A stretch of DNA of 42,072 nt from Calditrichaceae bacterium (GCA_024762535.1 JANTHG010000003.1:1-42072); one strand, 5' to 3'. Shown: positions 20,264 through 30,897, counted from the stretch's first letter. Numbers and translations: made by a program. The notes: generated by a model from the letters alone, not told the origin.

Positions 20264-21025
20264 ATGATGCGATTGAGTTTGATTGTTTTTGCCGTATTAT
20301 TGTTTTTCTGGAGTTGTCAGCCCGGTTTAATTTATACCAAGAAAAATACCGATCAAGTTGACAGTGTTTTGTTTTATCAAACAAATGCACCGGAAGATCC
20401 TTTTCTCGATTCCCTTTCCACAAAGCAACAGGCAACAGTGCAAGTGGATACCATTTTGACACCTCTCCCCAAACCGCCCACAGCAGATACGATCCGAACC
20501 GCGCAAGGTTTCCGCGTTCAGATATTCGCCGGAATGGATTCATCCAATGCCGCACGATTGGGTTTACAGGCCTCAAGAATTGTCCCGGATTCCATTTATG
20601 TGTTTCGGCAAAACGGTCTGTTCAAAACCCAGGTAGGCGATTATTTGTATCGTACATCTGCTGACTCCACAAGACATTTATTATTTAAAAATGGTTTAAC
20701 CCGCGCCTGGATTGTTCCCCGCTCTATCTTTTTATATCCGTCTCTATCTGATTCCGGCATGGCGGCACCACGGCAAGTACCATCCTCTGAAGCAGTAGAA
20801 AAAACATATAAATATACCATTCAAGTATTGGTTGTTTCTGACGAGTCCCGGGCACAAAGCCGTGTAAAGCAACTTATCGAGCAGTTTCCTTATCCCGTTT
20901 TTTATAAAAAATCCGGAAATGTTTTAAAAATATTTATAGGTAAGTTTCAAACACGGGAAGCGGCCGACCAAGCCCTCAAAAACGTGCGCTCTAATGATTA
21001 TCCGGATGCTTGGTTAGTGTATTAG
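20264..21025 (+). CDS. Lipoprotein with two SPOR-like domains
   Basis: Lipobox-like FFWSC; FRVQIFAGMDSSNAARLG... and YTIQVLVVSDESRAQSRVKQLIEQFPYPVFYKKSGNVLKIFIGKFQTREAADQALKNV. Starts at the base after the upstream stop. Confidence 0.85.
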   Translation: MMRLSLIVFAVLLFFWSCQPGLIYTKKNTDQVDSVLFYQTNAPEDPFLDSLSTKQQATVQVDTILTPLPKPPTADTIRTAQGFRVQIFAGMDSSNAARLGLQASRIVPDSIYVFRQNGLFKTQVGDYLYRTSADSTRHLLFKNGLTRAWIVPRSIFLYPSLSDSGMAAPRQVPSSEAVEKTYKYTIQVLVVSDESRAQSRVKQLIEQFPYPVFYKKSGNVLKIFIGKFQTREAADQALKNVRSNDYPDAWLVY

Positions 21026-21027
21026 AT

Positions 21028-21840
21028 CTAAACGAAGGATTTGTGATTACGTAAAATACGAGATATATCAGAATTAAAAGATATAGCAGGTATGTTTAAA
21101 GCTTTTGCAATAGAGAGATATAAATCTTCGGATGTTAATACAGATACCGACATATTTATTAATATTGCAATCTCCAGGATATTAAACCTAAGATCTGTAA
21201 AAGTAATTCTCTTGTTTTCATCCATATTCAATCCGAAATCCCTTTTTGCCCCCAAAAACACTATTTTATAATTGCTCTTTTTTAAAAAGTCCTGAATAAA
21301 ATTCAAATATTCCTCCCGAACAGAGAGCTTTCCGGTATCTACTAATATATAACCGCTGTGTATATTTCTGTTTTTTAGAAATGAAACAACCGGTTTAGCA
21401 ACCGTATCTTTCCAATATAGTTCGGGTTGCTGATTAAGGAATTTCTGTTTATCAAATAGTTTTTCCATTTCGGGGAAAAACTGTTTTTGTTCTTTTTTCT
21501 TTCCGGACAGTCCTTTTCCTTTTTCTCCCCATTTTTTACCCGGAAGAAATAGACATAGTAGCTTTGAAAGACTATTATTCTGCAAATCAAAAATATATGT
21601 ATAGGATGACAAGTGTAATCTTTTTCGTATTCTCGACATCTCTTTAAAGGATCGTGATGATTCGGTTGTAAAAAGGAAGTCTAAATGGGGATTATATTTT
21701 AGTAAAAGCTCCGCTGATTTATCTGTCAGGAAATCGATTTGCGCATCCGGATAAGTCATTCGAACCTGGCGTAAAAACGGGGTACTCTGCAAAACCTCTT
21801 TTGCATCCGAAAAGCGGATGATCAGGATTTTTATTTCCAT
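21028..21840 (-). CDS. Glycosyltransferase family 9-like (heptosyltransferase-like), divergent
   Basis: IKILIIRFSDAKEVLQSTPFLRQVRMTYPDAQIDFLTDKSAELLLKYNPHLD resembles the GT9 N-terminus; C-terminal donor-site motifs are weak. Confidence 0.65.
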   Translation of the reverse strand: MEIKILIIRFSDAKEVLQSTPFLRQVRMTYPDAQIDFLTDKSAELLLKYNPHLDFLFTTESSRSFKEMSRIRKRLHLSSYTYIFDLQNNSLSKLLCLFLPGKKWGEKGKGLSGKKKEQKQFFPEMEKLFDKQKFLNQQPELYWKDTVAKPVVSFLKNRNIHSGYILVDTGKLSVREEYLNFIQDFLKKSNYKIVFLGAKRDFGLNMDENKRITFTDLRFNILEIAILINMSVSVLTSEDLYLSIAKALNIPAISFNSDISRILRNHKSFV

Positions 21841-22812
21841 TTATTTTTTTCGACTCACCGTATAATCTACAAAAGCAAACAGATGCTTCTTCACGTCATT
21901 GTCCGGGTAAGCAGACAAACATTCTTTCGCAGCCTGAGCATATTCTTCTTTTTTTGAATTTGCATATTCAATACCGCCTTTTTCTTCAACAAAGCGGATA
22001 ATTCCCCGAACATCTTCATTGTTTACGCCCTTTTTAAGCATTCGTTTAATATTAGATATTTCTTTAGCACTCGCTTGCTTAAATGCATAAATAAGGGGTA
22101 GAGTTATTTTTTTGTCTTTGAAATCATTACCAACCGGTTTACCAACAAAACGCCTGTGGCCATAGTAATCCAATAAATCATCTTTGATCTGAAAAGCGAT
22201 GCCCAGCTTTTCACCGAATTTTTTAAGATGTTCATGATCGTCGGCATTTTTAGAACTGCTCATGGCACCTAATTCGGATGCGGCACTAATTAAAGCGGCT
22301 GTTTTATCGGAAATAATTTCAAAATATTCTGTTTCTGTTATATTCAGTTTTCGGGATTTTTCTATTTGCGAAAGTTCTCCTTTGCTCAAGCGTTTCGATG
22401 CTTCTGCCAACACCTGCATAACGCGAATTTGTCCTGTTCCGGCCGCTCCTATGAGGCACTTGGATAACATATAATCGCCCATTAATACAGCAATTTTGTT
22501 TTTCCACATGGCATTGATGGAAGGGAGTCCACGTCGGATATTGGCTTCATCAACTACGTCGTCATGAACTAAGGATGCAGAATGTAAGAGTTCGATAATA
22601 GAAGCCACCACAAATGTATCTTCCGTCGGTTGACCAACCAACTTAGCAGCCATTATCACTAATAATGGGCGTACTCCTTTACCCTTTGTTTTGACAACAT
22701 ATTTAACAATGGTATCTATTAATTGAACATTGGAAGATAAAATGGAACGAAACGTGCGGTCATATTCCAGTAGTTCTTTTTGGAAGGGTTTTTTTATTTC
22801 ATCTAATTTCAT
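21841..22812 (-). CDS. Polyprenyl (trans-isoprenyl) diphosphate synthase
   Basis: GKGVRPLLVIMAAKL, HSASLVHDDVVDEANIRRG (FARM), FQIKDDLLDYYGH (SARM). Confidence 0.93.
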   Translation of the reverse strand: MKLDEIKKPFQKELLEYDRTFRSILSSNVQLIDTIVKYVVKTKGKGVRPLLVIMAAKLVGQPTEDTFVVASIIELLHSASLVHDDVVDEANIRRGLPSINAMWKNKIAVLMGDYMLSKCLIGAAGTGQIRVMQVLAEASKRLSKGELSQIEKSRKLNITETEYFEIISDKTAALISAASELGAMSSSKNADDHEHLKKFGEKLGIAFQIKDDLLDYYGHRRFVGKPVGNDFKDKKITLPLIYAFKQASAKEISNIKRMLKKGVNNEDVRGIIRFVEEKGGIEYANSKKEEYAQAAKECLSAYPDNDVKKHLFAFVDYTVSRKK

Positions 22813-22952
22813 TAAATATCCATTTATCGATGTGATTATCCTGTTAATTTAACAGTTTCCACCTGTTTAATCAACATTGGATTTTAGAACTTTTAATTAA
22901 GAAATTTAATCAAAAAACTTGATGCCAGGTCCCCGGAAAGCAACATTAATGA

Positions 22953-23690
22953 TTATTCATTTTTCTTATAAAAAAAATAACTGATCCATATCGTGGCTTC
23001 ATATAAGGCTAGTAAAGGTATTGCTAACATTATTTGGGTGGTAGGATCCGGAGGCGTTAACACGGCAGCTGCAATAAACATAATTACAATGGCATGCCTG
23101 CGGTATTTTTTAAGAAACTGGGGAGAGAGCAAACCAATCTTAGTTAGGAACAAACTGATTACCGGCAGTTCAAAAACAACGCCAAATACCAAAACCAAAC
23201 GTGCTACAAACCCAAAGAAAAAATCTAAGGCAATATTATTGGTTACGGATGGTGGAGCCAGGCTTAAAAAGAAATCCAGAGCCAATGGAACAATTAAAAA
23301 ATAGGCAAAAGCAGCACCGCCAATAAAACTAAGAGTGGCGAACAAAATTACCGGCCAAACATATTTTCGCTCAGATTTTAGTAAGCCTGGTGCAACAAAG
23401 GCATAGATTTGATAAAATATTATCGGCAATGCTAATACAATACCGAAAATGAGCGCAATTTCCAGCTTGATGATAAATACAGACTGTACTTTTAACACTT
23501 GCAGGTGGATATCATATTGTAGATTTTTTACAGTATATAACAGCGCATCCAGAATATAACCGGAAAAATAAAAACTGATAATGGTCAATACCAGGACGGC
23601 AGTAAAGGATTTGATCAAACGCCACCGTAATTCCTCAAGATGGTCGAGGAATGGCATTTCAACTTCTTCGATATGGGTTCGTTTTGCCAT
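22953..23690 (-). CDS. tatC: Sec-independent protein translocase TatC
   Basis: EMPFLDHLEELRWRLIKSF, six TM segments, FYQIYAFVAPGLLKSERKYV. Confidence 0.95.
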   Translation of the reverse strand: MAKRTHIEEVEMPFLDHLEELRWRLIKSFTAVLVLTIISFYFSGYILDALLYTVKNLQYDIHLQVLKVQSVFIIKLEIALIFGIVLALPIIFYQIYAFVAPGLLKSERKYVWPVILFATLSFIGGAAFAYFLIVPLALDFFLSLAPPSVTNNIALDFFFGFVARLVLVFGVVFELPVISLFLTKIGLLSPQFLKKYRRHAIVIMFIAAAVLTPPDPTTQIMLAIPLLALYEATIWISYFFYKKNE

Positions 23691-23703
23691 AATTTATAAA
23701 TTA

Positions 23704-23731
23704 AAAAGGAAGCCGATTAAAGCTTCCTTTT
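23704..23731 (-). terminator. Intrinsic terminator downstream of glyA
   Basis: AAAAGGAAGC-cgattaaa-GCTTCCTTTT, 10-bp perfect stem; T-rich tract on the minus strand. Confidence 0.8.
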
Positions 23732-23753
23732 GTATTGAGTTACTTCTCATCCA

Positions 23754-25046
23754 TTAAAGGGAATACATCTGAAAATTTTTATTCATTTCGAATATTTCGG
23801 CATTTACCGATTTGATCACTTCTTCATTATCGATATCACCAAGTACACGATTAATGAAGCCGGCAATATCCTTCATTTCACCTTCCTTCATACCCTTGGT
23901 TGTCAGAGCTGCGGTACCAAGACGAATACCGCTGGTAACAAAAGGGCTGCGTGTATCAAAAGGAACCATGTTTTTATTAACCGTAATCCCCGCAGCATGC
24001 AAAGCATTTTCTGCGGCTTTTCCTGTAATATTTTTATTGCTCAAATCCACAAGGAACACATGGTTATCTGTACCGCCGGAAACAATATCATAGCCCATTT
24101 CCATTAAAGTATTCGCCAACATTTGTGCATTTTTAATTATCTGTTTGGCGTATTCTTTAAATTCCGGTTTCAACGCCTCGCCAAATGCCACAGCCTTGGC
24201 AGCGATTACGTGCATCAGCGGGCCGCCCTGAATGCCAGGCATAACATTACTATCTACAATTTCGGACATCATTTTCACACGGCCGGATTTGGGCGCTACA
24301 ATTCCCATTTTATTTTCCACATCCTTACCCATCATAATCATACCGCCACGGGGTCCGCGTAGAGTTTTATGCGTGGTGGTAGTAACTATATCGCAATAGG
24401 GAATGGGGCTGGGGTGCACACCCGCAGCAATCAGACCGGCCGGATGAGCCACGTCCGAAAATAAAATAGCTCCTACTTCATCTGCTATTTCACGAAATTT
24501 TTCAAATTCATAATGTCGGGAATACGCACTTGCGCCAACCACAATCATTTTAGGCTTGTGCTCCCGGGCCAGTTCAGCTACTTCATTCATTTTAATGCGG
24601 CCGGTTTCCTTATCCACGCCATAGGGCACAAACTGAAACATTTTACCGGAAAAATTCACGGGTGAACCATGGGTTAGATGTCCGCCATGTGCCAGATTCA
24701 TCCCCAGCACGGTGTCTCTGTTTTTCAAATAGGTAAAATATACAGCCATATTGGCCTGAGAACCGGAATGTGGTTGTACATTTACATATTCACAACCAAA
24801 TAATTCTTTAGCACGATCCCGGGCTAAATCTTCAGCCACATCTACAAATTCACAGCCCCCATAATAACGTTTAGCCGGATATCCCTCTGCGTATTTATTG
24901 GTCAATACCGAACCATTTGCTTCGAGTACCGCTTTCGATACAAAATTTTCCGAAGCAATGAGCTCCAGCGTATTGTTTTGACGACCCATTTCCTTAGTAA
25001 TGGCTTCATAAACAGCCGGATCCGATTGTTTGATATGTTCTAACAT
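23754..25046 (-). CDS. glyA: Serine hydroxymethyltransferase
   Basis: [48 protein letters not shown] (PLP Lys). Confidence 0.97.
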   Translation of the reverse strand: MLEHIKQSDPAVYEAITKEMGRQNNTLELIASENFVSKAVLEANGSVLTNKYAEGYPAKRYYGGCEFVDVAEDLARDRAKELFGCEYVNVQPHSGSQANMAVYFTYLKNRDTVLGMNLAHGGHLTHGSPVNFSGKMFQFVPYGVDKETGRIKMNEVAELAREHKPKMIVVGASAYSRHYEFEKFREIADEVGAILFSDVAHPAGLIAAGVHPSPIPYCDIVTTTTHKTLRGPRGGMIMMGKDVENKMGIVAPKSGRVKMMSEIVDSNVMPGIQGGPLMHVIAAKAVAFGEALKPEFKEYAKQIIKNAQMLANTLMEMGYDIVSGGTDNHVFLVDLSNKNITGKAAENALHAAGITVNKNMVPFDTRSPFVTSGIRLGTAALTTKGMKEGEMKDIAGFINRVLGDIDNEEVIKSVNAEIFEMNKNFQMYSL

Positions 25047-25048
25047 AA

Positions 25049-25489
25049 TTATAACCCCGTAAGCTGAGAAATTAAATTAAGTCTGTTTTGGTGTCTTCCT
25101 CCTTCAAAGGAGGTGCTCAGGAAGGCTTCAACCACTTTAATTCCTTCCTCGTCGCTCAAAATCCGTCCGCCCAGGCAGAGTACATTGGCATCGTTGTGCA
25201 AACGGCTCATTTGAGCCATTTCCGGATCATAGGCCTGTGCCGCGCGGATACCTTTTATTTTATTGGCTGTGATGCACATACCGATACCCGTACCACAAAC
25301 CAAAATGCCAAGATCTGCTTCTCCGGCCGCTACAGCGGAACTCACTTTATAACTATATTCCGGATAATCGCAGGAATCCAGTTTAAAGGTTCCAAAGTCT
25401 TTGTATTCTATCTTCTTTTCCGTAAAATAATTTTTGATCGCTTCTTTTAAAACGTAGCCCGCATGGTCGGACCCAAGTGCAATTTTCAA
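25049..25489 (-). CDS. rpiB: Ribose-5-phosphate isomerase B
   Basis: [46 protein letters not shown]. Confidence 0.96.
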   Translation of the reverse strand: MKIALGSDHAGYVLKEAIKNYFTEKKIEYKDFGTFKLDSCDYPEYSYKVSSAVAAGEADLGILVCGTGIGMCITANKIKGIRAAQAYDPEMAQMSRLHNDANVLCLGGRILSDEEGIKVVEAFLSTSFEGGRHQNRLNLISQLTGL

Positions 25490-25498
25490 GGGACGCTC

Positions 25499-26764
25499 CT
25501 ACTTAATCCAACTGTAGCATTTCGATTTGATTTTTGCACCTTTATGCATAAATAAATCTTCCTTGGTTGGTGTAAAGGGTTTCACGTTTTCCAGTTTTTT
25601 CTTGGCTTTGCTGCGGAACGATGGGTCCTTGGCCGCTTTTACATATTCATTCGCAGCAAGTTTGTAAACCAGTTTGTCTTCATATTTTGTTTTGTTTTTC
25701 CCTTTTCTCTTTCCCTGGCAATACGAAACGGCCGCTTCGTACACTTCGCCCATAGAAATATAGGCCTGTCCATATCCGGGTTTTACTTTTAATGCTTTGT
25801 AAACCCAGGTACGTGCACTAGCAAAGGAATTGATGTTGCGATAATTTTCCACGATCCGTAACATAATACTTATATTTTTGGGCTCTATTTTTAAGGCGGC
25901 TTTATAATCTGCGATGGCCTTTTTAATCTGATTTAAATTTTCATACGCTTCCGCCCTGCTTAAATATACCTGAACCGAAGGTTTTTTAGCTATTACATCT
26001 CCAAGCGGTTTAAGAGCCTCTTTATAATTGCCGGCCTGAACAGCTGCCTGGGCATAACTATAGGCAAAGCCCATATTACTCGGATCCTGTTCCCATGCTT
26101 TTTTACGAAATTCAAGATCGGCTCCTTCACCACGGATTTCTTTTACATACACAGCCAGCGTATTCGCTTCTTCTGCGTTCTTGGGGCTAAGTTTGACTAC
26201 TTTTTCCTGATATTCGATTGCACGGTCGTCCTTGTTTTTAAAATAAAGGAATGCCAGTGTTTTTAAATAGGTAATACTTGTAGAGTCTTTTTTAACCAAC
26301 GCTTCAAAATGCGGTATGGCGCAACGGAATTTTCCGAGTTTATTTTCCAACAAACCGGCATAATGATGCAAGCGTACCAGCGTCGGAAAACGCTCCAGAC
26401 CTCTGTAACAGGCTATCAAAGTACTGTCCACCTGGCCCTGTGTAAAATAAATTTCTGCAATTTTACGAACGGAAGAACGTGCGTATTTATCCGGACCATG
26501 CAAAAACACTTTCCAAAGGTAGGGCATGGCATCTTTGTATGCTTTGTTTTTATAATATTCATACCCAAAATTATATAATAAACGCACATCCTGATCCGGC
26601 TTTTGGGACGCCAGAGAATCCCAGCCTGTTTTCATATTAGCCGGTATACAGGATTCTTCGGTTTGCTCTGCCTGTTCGTCTCCCAGCATATCGTCTTCAA
26701 ACTGAGCAAACAGAAAGGATGCACTGAATACGATTAACAAGATTAAATAGCGATGTAATTTCAT
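25499..26764 (-). CDS. Tetratricopeptide repeat protein, exported
   Basis: Signal peptide and multiple TPR motifs (e.g. LSRAEAYENLNQIKKAIADYKAALKIEPKN). Confidence 0.88.
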   Translation of the reverse strand: MKLHRYLILLIVFSASFLFAQFEDDMLGDEQAEQTEESCIPANMKTGWDSLASQKPDQDVRLLYNFGYEYYKNKAYKDAMPYLWKVFLHGPDKYARSSVRKIAEIYFTQGQVDSTLIACYRGLERFPTLVRLHHYAGLLENKLGKFRCAIPHFEALVKKDSTSITYLKTLAFLYFKNKDDRAIEYQEKVVKLSPKNAEEANTLAVYVKEIRGEGADLEFRKKAWEQDPSNMGFAYSYAQAAVQAGNYKEALKPLGDVIAKKPSVQVYLSRAEAYENLNQIKKAIADYKAALKIEPKNISIMLRIVENYRNINSFASARTWVYKALKVKPGYGQAYISMGEVYEAAVSYCQGKRKGKNKTKYEDKLVYKLAANEYVKAAKDPSFRSKAKKKLENVKPFTPTKEDLFMHKGAKIKSKCYSWIK

Positions 26765-26789
26765 TCTTTTTATCCTCCGGTTTTAACAA

Positions 26790-27986
26790 CTATTCTTCGG
26801 TCTGTACAAACCAACGCTCTGCTGCGCTGATGGAAACCCCAAACTTAAAAAAGTTTTCCTTATAGTGATTAGTATCTAAGCTTCCCCGAATACCGCCCAT
26901 TGCGGCAAAATCAATTTTGGAACGAAAACGTTGCAGAGGAAAAGAAAAGCCAAAAGACAATCCCATTTCATCCACAGGATTTAAGTTACTGACTTGACTT
27001 AAGCGACGATAAAAACCTCCTACACGGAAATCCATTTGCTCCGTTATTGATGTAAAAAGTTTAGAACTTTGTTTTTTTTCTAAACCAAGCCCAACTTTAA
27101 AGTGTTGAGTAAAGCCCTGTTTTAAAACAACGTCATCTAAAGCAAACTCAGAACCCCAGTCTTGAAATTCAATATCCATACCTGCATTCCAGCGTTTCGC
27201 CAATTGGTACTCCATCCCGGCTCCGATTTGTGCTGGAATAGTAATGGAATGTATTTTTTCTGCATCAACCACATCCGAAGAGGTTGTTGCTTGTATTTTG
27301 AAATCAATCGTTGTTTGAGGCCTAAAAAACAATCCCAGCTGTAATTTATTCATCGGCCTATAAAAAGCACTGGCTACCAAACCGCTACCATAATACCGAT
27401 ATTCATAATATAATAAAATCGGATCGAAAGCGATCGAGGCATCTTCCATACGAAAATTTTTAGTGATTTTACCAAAAACATATTCGTAGCCTAGGCCCAC
27501 ACCAAGGTTTGGCAAAACATTATAGGAAAGATTCAAATGCGCTTTACTTAATCCCCCTTTAATCAGAATTTCCTGAGCTTGTCCGTCTAAACCTTCTTCT
27601 CTGTAGCGTTGCTCCATATCTGAAAAGGGAGATAGACCAAGCCCAAAAGCTATCTGGTATTTTAATAAGGGAATGGTTAAATACCCACCTCCAAAATTTC
27701 CTATATCATTGTAATAAGAATTGGATTGCGCATCTGATCCAAAAGCGCCACTATAACTCACCTTCGCGCTATAAGACGTCAAAGGCAAGTTGGTCCACAA
27801 TGCGTAATTTTTATAATTGATTTGTAGTGTATCCATGGATGCTATTTCATAAGAACGCGCCATGCCCGGTGCTGAATATGTATTGGACAACATGCCAACA
27901 CCCCGGGTACTAATTCCAAACAGACTCTCTCCGGCTGTCGCCTGAATAGTTAAGCTTAATATAAATATTAAAAATAGTTTTTTCAT
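26790..27986 (-). CDS. Outer-membrane beta-barrel protein (PorV/FadL-like)
   Basis: Signal peptide; alternating amphipathic strands; NLGVGLGYEYVFGKITKNFRMEDAS, RVGGFYRRLSQVSNLNPVDEMGLSFGFSFPLQ. Confidence 0.75.
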   Translation of the reverse strand: MKKLFLIFILSLTIQATAGESLFGISTRGVGMLSNTYSAPGMARSYEIASMDTLQINYKNYALWTNLPLTSYSAKVSYSGAFGSDAQSNSYYNDIGNFGGGYLTIPLLKYQIAFGLGLSPFSDMEQRYREEGLDGQAQEILIKGGLSKAHLNLSYNVLPNLGVGLGYEYVFGKITKNFRMEDASIAFDPILLYYEYRYYGSGLVASAFYRPMNKLQLGLFFRPQTTIDFKIQATTSSDVVDAEKIHSITIPAQIGAGMEYQLAKRWNAGMDIEFQDWGSEFALDDVVLKQGFTQHFKVGLGLEKKQSSKLFTSITEQMDFRVGGFYRRLSQVSNLNPVDEMGLSFGFSFPLQRFRSKIDFAAMGGIRGSLDTNHYKENFFKFGVSISAAERWFVQTEE

Positions 27987-27998
27987 GCTTTCCTCAGA

Positions 27999-29219
27999 TT
28001 ATAACCCGTCATTCTCTATTAGAAAATAGCGCAAATGCAGGCTTATGGGATGTTCCGGCGATAGCCCGTGTAAACGAACAACGGAAATCATGCTCTTTTC
28101 ATCTTTATACTGCAAATAGAACCATTCGGTCTGATCTTTTTTGTTGATGATATTTTGAAATTTTTCTTTGGCAAAGTTTTGCTTCTGTGAATCATTGGCA
28201 AGGGTTAAAGAATCTCCTCGTACTTCCATTTCAAAGTTTTGATTATAATTACCGACAAAAGAAGAATCCAGAACCATATTGCTCAGATCATCATCCATTT
28301 CTTTTACAGAACGAATATAAAAACGGTTTTCTTGGCCACTATTTAAAAGGGGGTTGTTTTCCGGTTTCACATTCAACAATAAATTTGCCGATTGCATCAC
28401 TGCATTTTCCGGTAAATTATCCAGGCCATTAAAATGAACAAGTATCCTGGAGGCTATGCCACTGGACAGTAAAAGTTCGTTTTGTATGTGCCCCTGAGTA
28501 AAAAGATTTTGTGCGCTGGAATCGGGATAATCAAAAATGGTAGCATCATAACCGATGCGGACACTATCTTTTTCACTTACCGTATCTTTATTCACATAAT
28601 AATACAGTTTAGGCCAATTTAAGTCATTTGAAATTTCCAGAGATTCAAATTGACGAATGTAATTATTTTCATCGGAAGCTGCTTTAAAATATAAGCCATG
28701 GTTTTCATCCGTATTCATACGCCATTTGTTGAATAATTCCGTGGATATCGGTATTCTGGTTTTAAAACTATCCTCAACCGCTACTGTAATACGAATGGGT
28801 TCACCTGTCGGCAGATAATGATGCCATTCGTCCTCGGTATTAACCAAGTTTTCATCCCAGGCGCTTTCCACCTCATATACTTCGATGTCTAAGGGTGTAT
28901 TCGCTTCGCCCATTTTACTTTTACTGGTAAGTTCGATATATACGGAGTCGATATTAAGGGTATCTGTCGGAAGCCCAAAAAATTTCAGAAAAAATCCGGT
29001 CCTAAAATTTTCATAATTCCCAACGCATAATTTATAAGCAAAACCGGTATCAATTCGATAATCCGTTTTGAAATCGGCTTTATCCGCATAAATTACCGTA
29101 TCTTTTAATTGGCCAAATTGACCGGTCAAATCAAATTCATCCGGAGGCTGAATTGAATTTAAATCCTGGCAAGACCAAACAAGCAGGCCGAAAAATAATA
29201 ACAAAAGTGCTTTTTTCAT
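27999..29219 (-). CDS. Lipoprotein, DNRLRE-like beta-sandwich
   Basis: Lipobox LLVWSC; IDSVYIELTSKSKMGEANTPLDIEVYEVESAWDENLVNTEDEW; second similar block ILVHFNGLDNLPENAVMQSANLLLNV. Confidence 0.65.
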   Translation of the reverse strand: MKKALLLLFFGLLVWSCQDLNSIQPPDEFDLTGQFGQLKDTVIYADKADFKTDYRIDTGFAYKLCVGNYENFRTGFFLKFFGLPTDTLNIDSVYIELTSKSKMGEANTPLDIEVYEVESAWDENLVNTEDEWHHYLPTGEPIRITVAVEDSFKTRIPISTELFNKWRMNTDENHGLYFKAASDENNYIRQFESLEISNDLNWPKLYYYVNKDTVSEKDSVRIGYDATIFDYPDSSAQNLFTQGHIQNELLLSSGIASRILVHFNGLDNLPENAVMQSANLLLNVKPENNPLLNSGQENRFYIRSVKEMDDDLSNMVLDSSFVGNYNQNFEMEVRGDSLTLANDSQKQNFAKEKFQNIINKKDQTEWFYLQYKDEKSMISVVRLHGLSPEHPISLHLRYFLIENDGL

Positions 29220-29362
29220 ATAATTCCAAATTTTAATGAGCCATTAAATTTAATTAATACTGATTGCACAGTCAATCTGAATGCCTTTTCAAAAAATTGA
29301 TTTAACAGATTGAACCAAAATCTTTCCTTTTTGTTCCACTTTGCTTTTTATCTTAAAATAAA

Positions 29363-29392
29363 TAAGCGAGACAAATCGTTTATTGCCTCGCT
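29363..29392 (-). terminator. Probable intrinsic terminator downstream of glgA
   Basis: AAGCGAG ... CTCGCTT inverted repeat with T-rich flank on the minus strand, just past the glgA stop. Confidence 0.6.
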
Positions 29393-29418
29393 TTCATACT
29401 GTTTTGTAATTTGTCTGT

Positions 29419-30897
29419 TTATTCCGCTAATGTACGCTCATAAATATCAATGTAGCGTTTGGCAGAGAGTTCCCATGAAAAATCTTCTGCCATGATGCGT
29501 TTTTGGATTTCCTGCCACTTTTCCGGTTGATGGTAAAGCTCTGCGCCTCTCTTTACTGCTGCAACAATTGCTTCGGCGGAAAGATCTTCTAAAATAATGC
29601 CGGTACCCTCTTCGGCAGCCTCGTCCAAATCTTCCACAGTATCGAATAATCCGCCCACCTGAGATACAATCGGCAGGGTTCCATATTTTAAACTGTAAAT
29701 CTGATTTAAGCCGCAGGGTTCGTACCTGGATGGAAAGAGATACATATCCGAACCCGCTTCAATGAGATGTGCCATTTTATCATCAAAGGTTACGTTGATA
29801 CGGAATTTATCCGGAGCCTTTGTTGTATATTCATTCAGTTTTTTAACCAGAGCACGGTCTCCGTCACCGTGAATAATCATTTGAATGTCCATATCCATCA
29901 ACTGATCCATTGCTTCATGTACCAGGTCCACTCCCTTTTGAGAAGTGATTTTAGATATCAGGCTGACAAGAGGAGTGTTTTCTTTATATTCCATCCCCAG
30001 GCGCATAAGCAGAGCTTTTTTATTTTCTTCTTTTCCGCTGAGGTCTTCCGAGGAATATGTGTGTGGAATAAATTTATCCGTTGCCGGATTCCAAACAGAA
30101 TAGTCCACGCCATTTAAGATGCCCTCGAATTTTTCCCCTTTTTCTTCCAGCAGTTTTCCCAACCCAAAACCGATGGAATCATCGTCAATAATTTCATTGG
30201 CATAGGTTTCGGATACTGTCGTAATAAAATCCGAAAAATGGATTGCACCCTTAGTCAGGTTTAGTTTGCCGTCTTTGTAGAACATGCCGCCTTCCTTTAC
30301 CTGGCTCTGGTCAAACTCGATCTTTTCGGCAACTTCCGGTTCAAACTCTCCCTGTTCTGTAAGGTTGTGAATTGTAAAAATCGTTTTTATGCCCTGCATA
30401 AAAGGATCATTCTGATATACTGTTTTAATATAGACCGGTACAAAAGAAGTTTGCCAGTCGTTGCAGTGAATTATATCCGGTTGCCAGGACAATATTTTTA
30501 GTGTTTCCAAAGCTGCCTTGGAAAAATATGCGAATCGTTCTGCGTTGTCCGGATACGGTTTTTTGGTTTTGGGATCAATATAAATTCCTGAACGGTTAAA
30601 GAACCCTCCCACATCTACGAGATATATCTGTACCTTACTATCTGGTAAAAAGGCCGATTTAACACTGGCTATTTCCGTTTTACCGTTAATGGTTACCGGT
30701 ATTTCCCGTAATCGTATCACTTCTCTCAGCACATATTTTCGTTCATTAATAAATTTGTATTTGGGAATGATCAGACGTACTTCATGATTAAAACCTTTTA
30801 AGGCTTTTGGTAAGGCACTGGTTACATCTGCAAGGCCACCAGCAATTGCAAATGGTGACACTTCACTAGCTAAATACAAAATTTTAAGGTTGTCCAT
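29419..30897 (-). CDS. glgA: Glycogen synthase (GT5)
   Basis: KILYLASEVSPFAIAGGLADVTSALPKAL, DIIHCNDWQTSFVPVYIK, FPSRYEPCGLNQIYSLKYGTLPIV. Confidence 0.93.
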   Translation of the reverse strand: MDNLKILYLASEVSPFAIAGGLADVTSALPKALKGFNHEVRLIIPKYKFINERKYVLREVIRLREIPVTINGKTEIASVKSAFLPDSKVQIYLVDVGGFFNRSGIYIDPKTKKPYPDNAERFAYFSKAALETLKILSWQPDIIHCNDWQTSFVPVYIKTVYQNDPFMQGIKTIFTIHNLTEQGEFEPEVAEKIEFDQSQVKEGGMFYKDGKLNLTKGAIHFSDFITTVSETYANEIIDDDSIGFGLGKLLEEKGEKFEGILNGVDYSVWNPATDKFIPHTYSSEDLSGKEENKKALLMRLGMEYKENTPLVSLISKITSQKGVDLVHEAMDQLMDMDIQMIIHGDGDRALVKKLNEYTTKAPDKFRINVTFDDKMAHLIEAGSDMYLFPSRYEPCGLNQIYSLKYGTLPIVSQVGGLFDTVEDLDEAAEEGTGIILEDLSAEAIVAAVKRGAELYHQPEKWQEIQKRIMAEDFSWELSAKRYIDIYERTLAE

